From NCBI GenBank assembly GCA_963779845.1, contig CAVZZV010000006.1:310001-374000 (forward strand): 64,000 nucleotides of DNA, written 5' to 3'. Positions within the stretch are counted from its first letter, which is position 1; each line of letters begins with the position of its first letter. Below the pieces are notes generated by a model. It made no database searches and was not told the DNA's origin. It saw only the letters and a program-made list of their open reading frames with translations. This stretch comes from CAVZZV01 sp963779845. GTDB lineage: Bacteria > Bacteroidota > Bacteroidia > Bacteroidales > GCA-2748055. A program made the translations under genes and the position numbers. This document shows, piece by piece, positions 8,811 to 17,595 of the stretch.

Positions 8811-9098
8811 ATGAAGCTCCTAAAAGAGGGGAAAGATACAAAGGAGATTGCCAAAATCAGAGGTCTTGCCATTTCGACCATAGAGGGACATCTGGCAGAA
8901 AAAATCGCTTCAGGGGAAATCCAGCCTGAAGAATTGTTGAGCGCGGAGAAAATAAGTCTTATCAGCACTATTGTGAGAGCTGACGAGGAAGCTACCTTGA
9001 GAGAATTAAAGGAGAGCCTGGGAGAGGGCATAGAATACGCAGAAATAAGATATGTGAAAAAACATCTTGCCTATATGAAAGAGCTAACGAAGCAGTGA
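8811..9098 (+). CDS. Helicase-type helix-turn-helix domain protein (probably the detached C-terminus of the helicase)
   Basis: The 95-residue frame contains EIAKIRGLAISTIEGHLAE, the signature of the helicase-associated HTH_40 domain usually found at the C-terminus of RecQ- and PIF1-type helicases. It starts two bases after the helicase stop codon, in the -1 frame. The frame is open upstream back to 8769, and the residues just before the ATG (SRFIS then MKLLKEGKD) also resemble the domain. This suggests that one base was lost between about 8769 and 8806 from a gene that once read through. Translation as a separate small protein by coupling is the alternative. Confidence 0.7.
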   Translation: MKLLKEGKDTKEIAKIRGLAISTIEGHLAEKIASGEIQPEELLSAEKISLISTIVRADEEATLRELKESLGEGIEYAEIRYVKKHLAYMKELTKQ

Positions 9099-9153
9099 AA
9101 TTCCTCTTTCAAAGCCTCCGGGATATGGAGGGGATAAGGAGATGAAACAAAAG

Positions 9154-11463
9154 CTATATGGTGGGAGTCTCATTTTTCACCCAGAGAAAACGGTTTAGGA
9201 TACTGTATAGCTCAGTGGAAGAAATTGGCTTGGAAGCATGGAAGTTGAACCCTCGCTCAAAACTTTTTTTCTTATCTTCGGGCATGGCATAGGCCGACTG
9301 GGCGATCACCGGAATATTTTTATCTTTTTCGCGGATTTTTTCGATTATTTCATAGCCGTTTAAGCCAGGCAACCGGATATCCAGGAAAACTATATCGACC
9401 TGGCTGGCCTCGAACATTTCAAGTGCTTCATTACCTGTATTAGCATGAAGCACTTCAGCTTTTGTATCGTACAACATAGCTTCCAGCAAACGGAAACTAA
9501 AATCATCATCCTCGGCGATCAGAATCTTTCTGCCAGGCAGATAGGGCATCATGAAGTTGGAAATCCCGGGCTTAAGGACCGGTGCAGCACTTTCCATAAG
9601 GCTTTCATCATAATGATAGGTAAAAAAGAAGCTGGAACCCCCACCCGGTTTGGATTCGAACCAGATCTCACCTCCAAAAAGTTCAACGAGTTGCTTTGAT
9701 ATTGCGAGCCCCAGGCCGGTACCCCGAATGCTTTTTGTTTCGCTCCCCTGCACCTGTTTAAACCGCTCAAAGATCTGGTCCCTTTGATTTTCTTTAATTC
9801 CAAAACCTGAATCCTTCACGAAGAACAGGATTTGTTTGTCCATGCGCTGTATGCGATAGCCTATTTCCACATGGCCCTTGTCTGTGTACTTAACGGCATT
9901 ACTCAGAAGATTGTTCAGAACCTGCTGCAGGCGATATTCATCGGCATAAATAACCTCATCTTCGTCCTCTGTTCTGATATTGATTTTAAGCTCGATGTTC
10001 TTCTTGAAGCGAATGGTGAGCGCCTCAAATTGATGGGCCATCTGCTTGAACACCCTTTCAAGAGGCACGATCTCATTAGATAAATCAAGTTCCCGGGAAT
10101 CAAGTCTCGAGAAGTCAAGTATATCATCTATAAGGTTCATAAGCTGCTTGCCATTGTAGATAATCGATTCAAGGTATTCTGACTCGGTTCCTTTGTTAAT
10201 ATTTTTTGCCAGCAGTTCGGAAAACCCGAGAATCGAATTCATTGGTGTCCTGACCTCATGGGATATATTTTGAATAAAGGTTTTCTGCAATTGCAAAGCA
10301 TTTACAACCTTGAGGTTTGACTCCTGAAGCCTCCGTTGAAGGTTTTTAATTTCAGTAATGTCGGTATGTGTGCCGAACCAACTAATGATTTGGTCTGATT
10401 CATCTTTAATTGGCAATGCGCGGGAAAGGTACCACCGGAATTCCCCCTTGGCGTTTTTTATCGGAAAGGTATCATCCCAGATTACTCCTGATTTAATGGA
10501 AGCTTTATAATGCGTCAGGATGCGCTGTACGTGATCGGGGTGGATCAATCTGGTCCAGCCCATATCCTTAGCATCTTCAAATTCGACACCGGTATAATTG
10601 TACCACCGTTTATTGAACCATGAAATTTTCCCGTTCCGGTTGCTCATCCAGGCGAGTTGAGAAATATTATCGGCCAGATTCCTGAACTTTTCTTCATTTA
10701 ATTTCAGTTCCTTTTCGACCATCCACTGATCATTGATATCAATTCCGATTCCAATCTTGCGTCCGTCCGGTATGAGTACATTGGACCAGCTGGTCATTAT
10801 ATCCCGACCATCCTTGGTCTTCATGATGATATCCTTAAAGCCAACAGTGGGAGAGGTCATGAAAACTGACACCTCATTCCGGTAAGCTTCCTCAGGATAA
10901 GCCAATGCCATAATACCGTAATTTTCCACGTCCTCCTCAGTCCAGCCAACGATCTTTTCAACTGCCCTGTTAAGATAAATCTGGTCACTGTCCGGATCAA
11001 AAATAGTAAGCATAACAGGAATTGAATCCAGGATTTCAGTTAGTAAAAGCTTTTCGGACTTTAAAGTCATTGGGAAATTAAAACAATCAGAAAGGTCTTT
11101 AACATACAGGATGTCGTAATCTTCTTCGCCAAAAGAGATATTGGAGGCACTGAAACTACAAAAGAACTCATTGTTGAATTCCTTGTCATACACCCGGTAT
11201 TTCGTATTGGAAAAATATTCCTTGCGGAGCAATTTTTGCACAGGGCCGTCTTCAAAAGGAATCGTATTACCGCTTTCCTCCATCAAAACAACTTCTCTGC
11301 CATTCAGGAACAAGCGGGAGAAAACCTCCTTTTCCTTCGATTTATTAAAACAGAAAATCTCTTTAAAAGCAGGGTTTAACTGAAGTTTTTTACCTTCGTG
11401 GAAAATAGCGATACCTTCATGCGCATTATCGAAAAGAGAGAAAATAAAATTGTAGCTGCTCAT
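9154..11463 (-). CDS. Cytoplasmic hybrid sensor histidine kinase/response regulator with PAS domains
   Basis: The 769-residue protein has no membrane segment. PAS-like domains cover about residues 5-125, 140-245 and 255-375; the last has the PAC ending WFGTHTDITEIK. A HisKA dimerisation domain follows with the phospho-accepting His402 in NISHEVRTPMNS, then an HATPase domain with NNLLSNAVKYT, DSGFGI and GTGLGLAIS. A receiver domain begins at KILIAEDDD near residue 648, with the phosphorylation Asp in FLDIRLPG. It should sense an intracellular cue through PAS and relay phosphate internally. No output regulator is encoded next to it, so it is an orphan. Confidence 0.93.
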   Translation of the reverse strand: MSSYNFIFSLFDNAHEGIAIFHEGKKLQLNPAFKEIFCFNKSKEKEVFSRLFLNGREVVLMEESGNTIPFEDGPVQKLLRKEYFSNTKYRVYDKEFNNEFFCSFSASNISFGEEDYDILYVKDLSDCFNFPMTLKSEKLLLTEILDSIPVMLTIFDPDSDQIYLNRAVEKIVGWTEEDVENYGIMALAYPEEAYRNEVSVFMTSPTVGFKDIIMKTKDGRDIMTSWSNVLIPDGRKIGIGIDINDQWMVEKELKLNEEKFRNLADNISQLAWMSNRNGKISWFNKRWYNYTGVEFEDAKDMGWTRLIHPDHVQRILTHYKASIKSGVIWDDTFPIKNAKGEFRWYLSRALPIKDESDQIISWFGTHTDITEIKNLQRRLQESNLKVVNALQLQKTFIQNISHEVRTPMNSILGFSELLAKNINKGTESEYLESIIYNGKQLMNLIDDILDFSRLDSRELDLSNEIVPLERVFKQMAHQFEALTIRFKKNIELKINIRTEDEDEVIYADEYRLQQVLNNLLSNAVKYTDKGHVEIGYRIQRMDKQILFFVKDSGFGIKENQRDQIFERFKQVQGSETKSIRGTGLGLAISKQLVELFGGEIWFESKPGGGSSFFFTYHYDESLMESAAPVLKPGISNFMMPYLPGRKILIAEDDDFSFRLLEAMLYDTKAEVLHANTGNEALEMFEASQVDIVFLDIRLPGLNGYEIIEKIREKDKNIPVIAQSAYAMPEDKKKSFERGFNFHASKPISSTELYSILNRFLWVKNETPTI

Positions 11464-11678
11464 CTTGCTTCCGGTTGAATGTTAATTTCCAACTCTCTAT
11501 AAGGGCAAATTACAAAAATATACAAAACTATATTTTTTTCCCTTCCAATGCAGTTGTAAAAATAGAATAATTTTATAAAATCCTGATAGGGAAGTAAAAA
11601 AAGTTCCGAATAAAAGCGGAATATAAACGCGCAAGGTCCAAATCACTTGTCCCTGAGCGTTTATAAACCGAAAAAATG

Positions 11679-11752
11679 TCGGGGTGATGTGACTCGAACA
11701 CACGACCCCTTGCACCCCATGCAAGTGCGCTAGCCAACTGCGCCACACCCCG
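11679..11752 (-). tRNA. tRNA-Pro (anticodon GGG)
   Basis: On the minus strand a 74-nt cloverleaf starts CGGGGTG at 11752 and ends CACCCCG plus discriminator A at 11679, giving a seven-pair acceptor stem. The D arm contains AGTTGGCTAGC. The anticodon stem CTTGC/GCAAG encloses the loop ATGGGGT, so positions 34-36 are GGG, reading proline codons. The T arm has GTTCGAGTC. CCA is not encoded. The anticodon loop is identical to that of E. coli tRNA-Pro(GGG). The flanks at 11464-11678 and 11753-11927 hold no gene. Confidence 0.95.
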
Positions 11753-11824
11753 ATTTTAAATATCCTTAGAAAATCAGCTGATCGATTAAAATGAAATCTT
11801 CAACTTAAATTTTACAAAGGACTG

Positions 11825-11832
11825 CAAATTTA
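11825..11832 (-). promoter_or_regulatory. Candidate -7 element for tRNA-Pro
   Basis: The minus strand reads TAAATTTG, an exact TAnnTTTG match about 72 bp upstream of the mature tRNA 5' end. No exact TTG is found at the expected distance. Confidence 0.3.
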
Positions 11833-11927
11833 GCAAATTGAATTGAAATACCAGCAGGAAAAATAATTAAAATCCAACACCCGGGTGAGACATTCGATCG
11901 TCCCTCTTATCTATCCTCCAACTTCAA

Positions 11928-12854
11928 TCAAGTCCCCGCCTTATCCCCGAATAAATCAATCTGTATCCTTGGAGAGTATCTCCATCCATTCCTTATGGCC
12001 ATTTTGGCAGCAAGCGCCTGATTTCTTTCCAATACCATCTTATTGCTTCCGACAGGCATGACCAATATATCTGTCTTGTTTATAAAATTAAGTCTGAGAA
12101 GAAAATCATTCTTAATTTCAACTTCATCCTCCTCCCTTCCTACAACAAATTTCAGTTGAAAATCCTTGTTGCTCCTTCTTTCAGGCATCGAAGAGGGATC
12201 GTCTCCATAGTAGGAGCCCAAATTCATGCATGAATTAATATATTGCTGAATCGATCCGGGATTTCTTCGCAATCGCGCATGGCTCCGAATGAATTTCTCT
12301 TCAATGGGTTTATTTAATACTTTATTTTTTTCCATATCGGGTTCTGAAGATTTCAACTTGGGTGATATTGAAAATAAATCAATATAGTTTTCAAGTCCTG
12401 GAATAAAATGAATCCCATTGGTTTCGAGTGTTAAGTGAACATCGGGTAATTTTTTCAGCTCTTCAGCAAGGTTCACAATGGCAGGTTGAATTGTAGGTTC
12501 ACCGCCCGATATGACAAGATGTCGTATATTTCCAAGATTCATTTCTACCACTTTTCTGATATCCTCAACGGCCCATTCCTCAAATTCTTCCACATTATGG
12601 CTTGAATAGGGAGTATCGCAAATATCGATTTTCCCTTCACTGTCCTGCCAGGTACAACGCAGGTTGCAGCCAGAAGTCCGTATAAATAATACCGGGATTC
12701 CCGCGAGTTTTCCCTCGCCCTGCAATGTCCCGGGTATCCCGAATCCTGTTTTTGGCAATCCCTCCTTTACTGATCTGTCTAAAGTTTTGGTAACAGGAAA
12801 GATGCCCTGTTTAACCAATCTGATTTTTTTGCCTACATTGATAATACTGTCCAT
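11928..12854 (-). CDS. queE: QueE-like radical SAM protein (7-carboxy-7-deazaguanine synthase family)
   Basis: The 308-residue protein has the hallmarks of QueE: FGIPGTLQGEG (substrate and Mg loop), a cluster-binding cysteine region starting SGCNLRC, LVISGGEPTIQP (SAM-binding GGEP) and LTLETNG. QueE converts CPH4 to CDG in queuosine/preQ0 biosynthesis. The cluster loop is unusual: CNLRC is followed by 11 residues before the third cysteine (CDTPYSS), whereas canonical radical SAM proteins have only two. No other deazaguanine gene is adjacent. The frame is open to 12887, but MDSIINVGKK at 12854 is a more natural beginning. The family is clear; the exact substrate is less so. Confidence 0.75.
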   Translation of the reverse strand: MDSIINVGKKIRLVKQGIFPVTKTLDRSVKEGLPKTGFGIPGTLQGEGKLAGIPVLFIRTSGCNLRCTWQDSEGKIDICDTPYSSHNVEEFEEWAVEDIRKVVEMNLGNIRHLVISGGEPTIQPAIVNLAEELKKLPDVHLTLETNGIHFIPGLENYIDLFSISPKLKSSEPDMEKNKVLNKPIEEKFIRSHARLRRNPGSIQQYINSCMNLGSYYGDDPSSMPERRSNKDFQLKFVVGREEDEVEIKNDFLLRLNFINKTDILVMPVGSNKMVLERNQALAAKMAIRNGWRYSPRIQIDLFGDKAGT

Positions 12855-12915
12855 AAAATGCATAAAAATTAATTCCCTTAAAAACAAAATAATTCAAACA
12901 ATCATAAACAAATGG

Positions 12916-12923
12916 TATATTTG
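12916..12923 (+). promoter_or_regulatory. Candidate -7 element for thioredoxin reductase
   Basis: TATATTTG matches the Bacteroidota -7 consensus, upstream of every plausible trxB start codon. No TTG is seen at the expected upstream distance. Confidence 0.35.
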
Positions 12924-13029
12924 TTGATCAATTGGCCGAAGTTATAGCTTAGGAACATTTAGAGAACAACAAATGTTTATTCGCCATTTGTTGAGACGAT
13001 GGAAAGAAACCAAATTCAAATATTATAGG

Positions 13030-14031
13030 ATGGAACTTTTTAAAAAAATGGAAAACACTTCCCCGGAAGAAAAAAAACAGCTTACTCAGAATAAAGAGGC
13101 TGAAAGAGTCAAATGCCTCATTCTCGGATCCGGACCTGCCGGATATACTGCAGCCATATATGCTGCCCGTGCGAATCTTAAACCCGTCATGTATGAAGGC
13201 ATGCAAATTGGCGGCCAATTAACCACCACTACAGAAGTCGAAAACTATCCAGGATATCCAGAGGGGGTTACAGGGCCTAAAATGATGGAAGAATTCAAGG
13301 CCCAGGCTCAGAGGTTCGGAACGGATTGCAGATGGGGAATGGCCACTGAAGTAGATCTTACCAAACATCCCTTCAAGGTGGTGATTGACGAAAAAGAAAC
13401 AATAATAACTGATACATTAATTATTGCCACCGGGGCGACGGCAAAATACCTGGGGATGGAATCCGAAGCGAAATATATGGGTTTTGGGGTATCGGCCTGC
13501 GCAACCTGCGATGGTTTTTTCTATAAAGGACAAGATGTCGCTGTAGTTGGTGGCGGAGATACTGCCGTGGAAGAAGCTACTTACCTGTCAGGTATTTGCA
13601 ATAAAGTCTATCTCATTCACCGAAGGGATGAATTGCGGTCCTCTAAAATTATGACTCAACGCGTACTGGCCAAAAAAAATATTGAGGTCCTCTGGAGCCA
13701 TATTCCCAAAGAAATCGTTGGAGACCAGTCCGTGAATGGAGTGATCCTACAGAATGTTAAAACAAAGGAAGAAAAGAAGTTGGATATTCAGGGATTTTTT
13801 GTGGCAATCGGCCACAAGCCTAACTCGGATATTTTTAAAGATTTCATAGACATGGATGATATTGGTTATATTCACACCTTGCCTGATTCCTCCAAAACAA
13901 ATATTGAAGGGGTGTTTGCCTGTGGCGATGTAATGGATCCAGTATATCGTCAGGCAGTAACGGCCGCAGGTACCGGATGTCGTGCGGCTATGGATGCGGA
14001 GAGGTGGTTATCGGAAAGGGGATTGAGCTAG
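13030..14031 (+). CDS. trxB: Thioredoxin-disulfide reductase
   Basis: The protein has the FAD-binding GSGPAGYTAAIYAARA motif, the redox-active CATCD motif, the NADPH-binding VVGGGDTAVEEA and the C-terminal FACGDVMDPVYRQAVTAAGTG, all diagnostic of low-molecular-weight thioredoxin reductase. It transfers electrons from NADPH through FAD to thioredoxin in the cytoplasm. The frame is open to an ATG at 12973, but the residues before MELFKKMEN are not family-like. I chose 13030; 13048 is also possible. Even so it has an N-terminal tail of about 25 residues before the FAD fold. It ends with a 4-bp convergent overlap with the BON-domain gene. Confidence 0.95.
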   Translation: MELFKKMENTSPEEKKQLTQNKEAERVKCLILGSGPAGYTAAIYAARANLKPVMYEGMQIGGQLTTTTEVENYPGYPEGVTGPKMMEEFKAQAQRFGTDCRWGMATEVDLTKHPFKVVIDEKETIITDTLIIATGATAKYLGMESEAKYMGFGVSACATCDGFFYKGQDVAVVGGGDTAVEEATYLSGICNKVYLIHRRDELRSSKIMTQRVLAKKNIEVLWSHIPKEIVGDQSVNGVILQNVKTKEEKKLDIQGFFVAIGHKPNSDIFKDFIDMDDIGYIHTLPDSSKTNIEGVFACGDVMDPVYRQAVTAAGTGCRAAMDAERWLSERGLS

Positions 14032-14714
14032 GTTCTGTCCCCGCCCCCAACAGATATAGAATTTTTAACCTCTCTTACCCCTGTCGTAAACAATGCAATA
14101 TTGTATGCCTCGCGGCGTGCAAGGGTGTTTGGAAGTACCCCGGATAATAACACGATGCCATCACTGACCTCAATGGAAATTTTGTTTTCGTGGAAGATCA
14201 TGCTCCTGGCAAAGGCCTTTTCAATATCCTCCTTGATTTTTTTGTCGTCACGGGAATTTTCAATTTTTATTTCCAGCTGGTTATCCACATCAAGGGTTCC
14301 GTTGATATTATTACAAACTTCCCCAATAGACCTCTTTGCCCATAATGAATTAACACTTCCTTTTAGAAAAACGGTTCCTCGCTCTACCGATACCTTTACA
14401 TGATCAGTATTAAAACGGCTGTCGGCATTAAGGACATTAACAATATGTTGACCGATATCTTCATCCAGCTCATTGGACAATTCAGGAGGAAGGGTAATAG
14501 TAAGAAAATTTTCAACATGATCAATTCCCTGTACCAGCATGGCGATTCGTTCAGCTGCCAGCTTAACGGCAAAATTCGGAACAGAACCCTGTAGTTTTGC
14601 TACATTTCCCTCAACATCCACACGTATATTCTCTGCACGGATGCTATCATCCCACATGAGATGCTCGATCAAAATCCTTTTCTTTTCAGTATCCCCCTGG
14701 TTAATCATACTCAT
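14028..14714 (-). CDS. Triple BON-domain protein
   Basis: The 228-residue product is three BON domains in a row, at about residues 14-82, 84-152 and 156-222. Each has the GxVxLxGxV core, visible as GNVAKLQGSV, GTVFLKGSV and GIVLLSGVL. There is no signal peptide, so unlike OsmY it should be cytoplasmic. BON domains bind phospholipid or other ligands and occur in osmotic-stress and envelope-maintenance proteins. It lies 4 bp downstream of the ferredoxin gene in the same direction, suggesting co-transcription. The molecular role is unknown. Confidence 0.88.
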   Translation of the reverse strand: MSMINQGDTEKKRILIEHLMWDDSIRAENIRVDVEGNVAKLQGSVPNFAVKLAAERIAMLVQGIDHVENFLTITLPPELSNELDEDIGQHIVNVLNADSRFNTDHVKVSVERGTVFLKGSVNSLWAKRSIGEVCNNINGTLDVDNQLEIKIENSRDDKKIKEDIEKAFARSMIFHENKISIEVSDGIVLLSGVLPNTLARREAYNIALFTTGVREVKNSISVGGGDRT

Positions 14715-14718
14715 TCAA

Positions 14719-14907
14719 TTATTTATACCTGATTACTTCTACCGGACAACTTTCAGCGGCTTCCTTAATTTCCGCTGTGTAGTCATTAAAATTCACCCCC
14801 TCTTTAACGATTGCTTCGTCATCTACTTCAAAAACTTCAGGACATATTTCCTCACATAGGCCGCATGCAGTACATCCCTCAACAATCCAAACTTTTTCGA
14901 TATTCAT
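14719..14907 (-). CDS. 4Fe-4S ferredoxin
   Basis: This 62-residue protein has CxxCxxCxxxCP (Cys12, 15, 18, 22) and a single distal cysteine in ESCPVEVI (Cys54). That is the pattern of monocluster ferredoxins, where Cys12, 15, 18 and 54 bind one [4Fe-4S] cluster and Cys22 does not take part. It is a small soluble electron carrier. It is followed closely by the BON-domain gene. Partner oxidoreductases are not encoded beside it, although ferredoxin-dependent pathways are typical of anaerobic relatives. Confidence 0.93.
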   Translation of the reverse strand: MNIEKVWIVEGCTACGLCEEICPEVFEVDDEAIVKEGVNFNDYTAEIKEAAESCPVEVIRYK

Positions 14908-15037
14908 TTTCAGTTAAATTTTAAATAGATGTAAAAAAATTGTAATAACTATTGGAACAATTATGATTATCTTAATGTTTGAATATTTTGAAATTAATTT
15001 CCGATAAAACCGGAGCCCCGGGGTCTGGTCGTCGCTA

Positions 15038-15826
15038 TCAGGAAGCGTCAAAAAAACCTTTATAAACCATTACCGCCGGCCCCTCAAGCCAGATATTTTC
15101 AAAGCCAATGTTGGGTCGTGAATTAAAACTTACATGCAGTCTACCGCCAGGGGCATCTATATTAAATGACGAATTGTCAGATTTCTTATAAATATAGGTT
15201 GCAATGGCAGAAGCCACCGAGCCGGTTCCACAGGCAAGTGTTTCCTCCTCCACACCTCTTTCATAGGTCCGGATTTTAAAAGAAGTCTCAGATTGAATTT
15301 CCACAAAATTGACGTTGGTCCCACCCTTCCCGAACCGGTTATCGCGGCGAAGTTCACTTCCTTTACTGAAGACGTCATAATTTTCCAGATCATTGACAAA
15401 CACCACTAAATGCGGGCTTCCTGTATCGATAAAGTATCCTTCTTTATGAACTGTCCACTTGTCAACATTACGCATCTGGAGCTTAATATCCCTTTCGTTC
15501 AGTACTATAGCAACGTGTATCCCGTCAACCCCTTCAAAACGTACGTTATTACTGATCAGACCCAGGTCCCTCAGGAACATGCCGAAACATCTTCCGCCAT
15601 TTCCGCACATGGATCCCTCCCTGCCATCCGAATTGAAATACTTCATACTAAAATCGGTCTCTCCTCCGCTCTGTAGAAGTATGAGGCCATCAGCCCCAAT
15701 ACCCAAATGACGGTTGCATAAATGGCTTATCCGTTCCTCATGGAAAAGATTTTCCTCCAGGTTTCTCCCATCGATCATAATAAAATCGTTTCCGGCACCA
15801 TGATACTTATAAAATCCGATTTCCAT
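15038..15826 (-). CDS. dapF: Diaminopimelate epimerase
   Basis: The 262-residue protein begins with the family opening FYKYHGAGNDFIMID and contains both catalytic cysteine loops, SMCGNGGRC and LACGTGSVA, which act as the acid/base pair. It converts LL- to meso-diaminopimelate for lysine and peptidoglycan synthesis in the cytoplasm. The length is normal. It is separated by about 130 bp from the ferredoxin gene downstream and is divergent from htrA, and it appears to be a stand-alone gene. Confidence 0.96.
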   Translation of the reverse strand: MEIGFYKYHGAGNDFIMIDGRNLEENLFHEERISHLCNRHLGIGADGLILLQSGGETDFSMKYFNSDGREGSMCGNGGRCFGMFLRDLGLISNNVRFEGVDGIHVAIVLNERDIKLQMRNVDKWTVHKEGYFIDTGSPHLVVFVNDLENYDVFSKGSELRRDNRFGKGGTNVNFVEIQSETSFKIRTYERGVEEETLACGTGSVASAIATYIYKKSDNSSFNIDAPGGRLHVSFNSRPNIGFENIWLEGPAVMVYKGFFDAS

Positions 15827-16017
15827 GACAGGATAGTGTTAAGAAAGGTTAATTTAAAAAATGTTTACAACAACTTGATTTCTCAAACGTTTAAGCTTTT
15901 GCAATGATACTAAAATCATTTTTCCGGGCATAATATTTGAAAAGAAAAAACGACAAAATTTGAATATAAAAAGCTTTAAAATCCGTAAATTACAATTAAT
16001 AATTTTAATCTTGAATC

Positions 16018-17463
16018 ATGAAAAATAAAAAATTTTTTGGAACCATTCTGACGGCCCTACTCGCTTCAATCCTGGCCATAATAGCCTATGCCGCCGTATT
16101 TCAACCTCAGGAAAAACTCGTTCCTGTTGAAAGCCAGCAGAAGATGCTTTATGCGAACCTTCCACTGGATCCGGGAGCCGGAGCGGTGGATTTCACCTAT
16201 GCTGCAGAAAAAGCGGTCCATGCGGTCGTGCATGTAAAAACGAAATCGACCTCTACGGACAATTACGCAGATAACCCTTTGTACGAATTCTTCTTCGGGG
16301 ACAGGGGCAATATGCCCTCCCGTCCTGTTTTGGGATTTGGCTCTGGTGTAATAATATCAGAGGATGGATATATTGTCACAAACAATCATGTAATCGACAA
16401 CATGGATGAGGTGGAAATCGTTTTGAACGACCGCCGGTCATTTAGTGGTGAGCTTATTGCAGCCGATCCTAACACCGACCTTGCCCTATTAAAAATTGAC
16501 GCCAAAAACCTTCCTTATCTTACCTATGGAAACAGCGATGACCTTAAATTGGGTCAATGGATTCTCGCAGTAGGAAATCCCTACAACCTGACCTCTACTG
16601 TTACCGCTGGGATTGTTAGTGCCAAAGCCCGCGATATTGGGATAAACAGGGAAAGATCTCCCTTCCCCATCGAGTCATTTATTCAGACCGATGCTGCCGT
16701 TAACCCCGGCAACAGTGGTGGGGCATTAGTGAATGTAGCCGGTGAGCTCGTGGGGATCAACTCCGCGATCGCCTCTCAAACCGGAGCCTACTCAGGAAAT
16801 TCCTTTGCCGTACCAGTAAGCATCGTGAAGAAGGTAGTGGCTGACCTCATGGAATTTGGTGTCGTACAAAGAGCCATACTCGGGGTTACCATTCAGGATG
16901 TGACGCAGGAACTTGCCGATGAGCACAATATTAAAAATATTAATGGCGTTTATATTAACGGTTTGCGGGAAGAAGGAGCAGCCGTGGAAGCCGGGATAAA
17001 AGAAGGGGATATCATCTTGTCTGTGAACAATGTACCTGTCAACAGTGTTTCTCAGTTGCAGGAACAGATAAGCCGCTACAGACCTAATGATAAAGTGGAT
17101 TTGTTCATAAATAGGGATAATAAGGAGAAACAAATTTCAGTTACTTTACGTAACCTCGAAGGAAATACTGATGTGGTTAAAAAGGATGTCGCCGTTTCCA
17201 TACTCGGGGCAAACTTTGCTCCCATTACCAGCAAAGAGAAAAAAGATCTGAATATCAACAATGGAGTGAAAATTATCAGTCTTTCCTCAGGAAAACTGAT
17301 GAAAGCCGGCATTAGTGAAGGCTTTATCATCACCCGAATTAACAACAAATCTGTTTCCGATGTTGACGATATAAATAGTATTATAAGTGTCACCCGGGGA
17401 GGGGTTTATATTGAGGGGATTTACCCCAACGGCCAGAGTGCCTATTATGCATTTGGCCTTTAA
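16018..17463 (+). CDS. htrA: Periplasmic Do-family serine protease/chaperone
   Basis: The 481-residue protein has an N-terminal membrane anchor or signal sequence (LTALLASILAIIAYAA), a trypsin-like domain with the catalytic triad His124 (TNNHVID), Asp154 (PNTDLALLK) and Ser233 (NPGNSGGALV), and two PDZ domains at about residues 285-375 and 390-475. It degrades or refolds misfolded envelope proteins. A TAATCTTG sequence just upstream is a near match to the -7 consensus. A strong terminator follows, so it is a single-gene unit ahead of rpoD. Confidence 0.95.
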   Translation: MKNKKFFGTILTALLASILAIIAYAAVFQPQEKLVPVESQQKMLYANLPLDPGAGAVDFTYAAEKAVHAVVHVKTKSTSTDNYADNPLYEFFFGDRGNMPSRPVLGFGSGVIISEDGYIVTNNHVIDNMDEVEIVLNDRRSFSGELIAADPNTDLALLKIDAKNLPYLTYGNSDDLKLGQWILAVGNPYNLTSTVTAGIVSAKARDIGINRERSPFPIESFIQTDAAVNPGNSGGALVNVAGELVGINSAIASQTGAYSGNSFAVPVSIVKKVVADLMEFGVVQRAILGVTIQDVTQELADEHNIKNINGVYINGLREEGAAVEAGIKEGDIILSVNNVPVNSVSQLQEQISRYRPNDKVDLFINRDNKEKQISVTLRNLEGNTDVVKKDVAVSILGANFAPITSKEKKDLNINNGVKIISLSSGKLMKAGISEGFIITRINNKSVSDVDDINSIISVTRGGVYIEGIYPNGQSAYYAFGL

Positions 17464-17487
17464 TTAGGCAGGAAGAATACTCATAAA

Positions 17488-17519
17488 AAAAAGAGACTTG
17501 CTGCGGCAAGTCTCTTTTT
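17488..17519 (+). terminator. Rho-independent terminator after htrA
   Basis: A perfect 14-bp stem runs from 17488-17501 (AAAAAGAGACTTGC) to 17506-17519, around the tetraloop TGCG, and ends in a T5 run. It lies 25 bp after the htrA stop. The A-rich left arm means it could also act in the other direction, though nothing is transcribed toward it there. Confidence 0.92.
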
Positions 17520-17542
17520 AATTTGTTTATATTAAAATAAAC

Positions 17543-17573
17543 TTGAATCGTACATAATTATATTCTAAATTTG
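17543..17573 (+). promoter_or_regulatory. Bacteroidota-type promoter of the sigma-factor gene
   Basis: TTG at 17543-17545 and TAAATTTG at 17566-17573 are separated by 20 bp, an excellent match to the TTG-N19-20-TAnnTTTG consensus recognised by the Bacteroidota primary sigma factor. The ATG follows 22 bp downstream, so the leader is short. The encoded protein would be the sigma factor that reads this promoter. Confidence 0.7.
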
Positions 17574-17595
17574 CAAAAATTTTTGGAGAGGAAAA

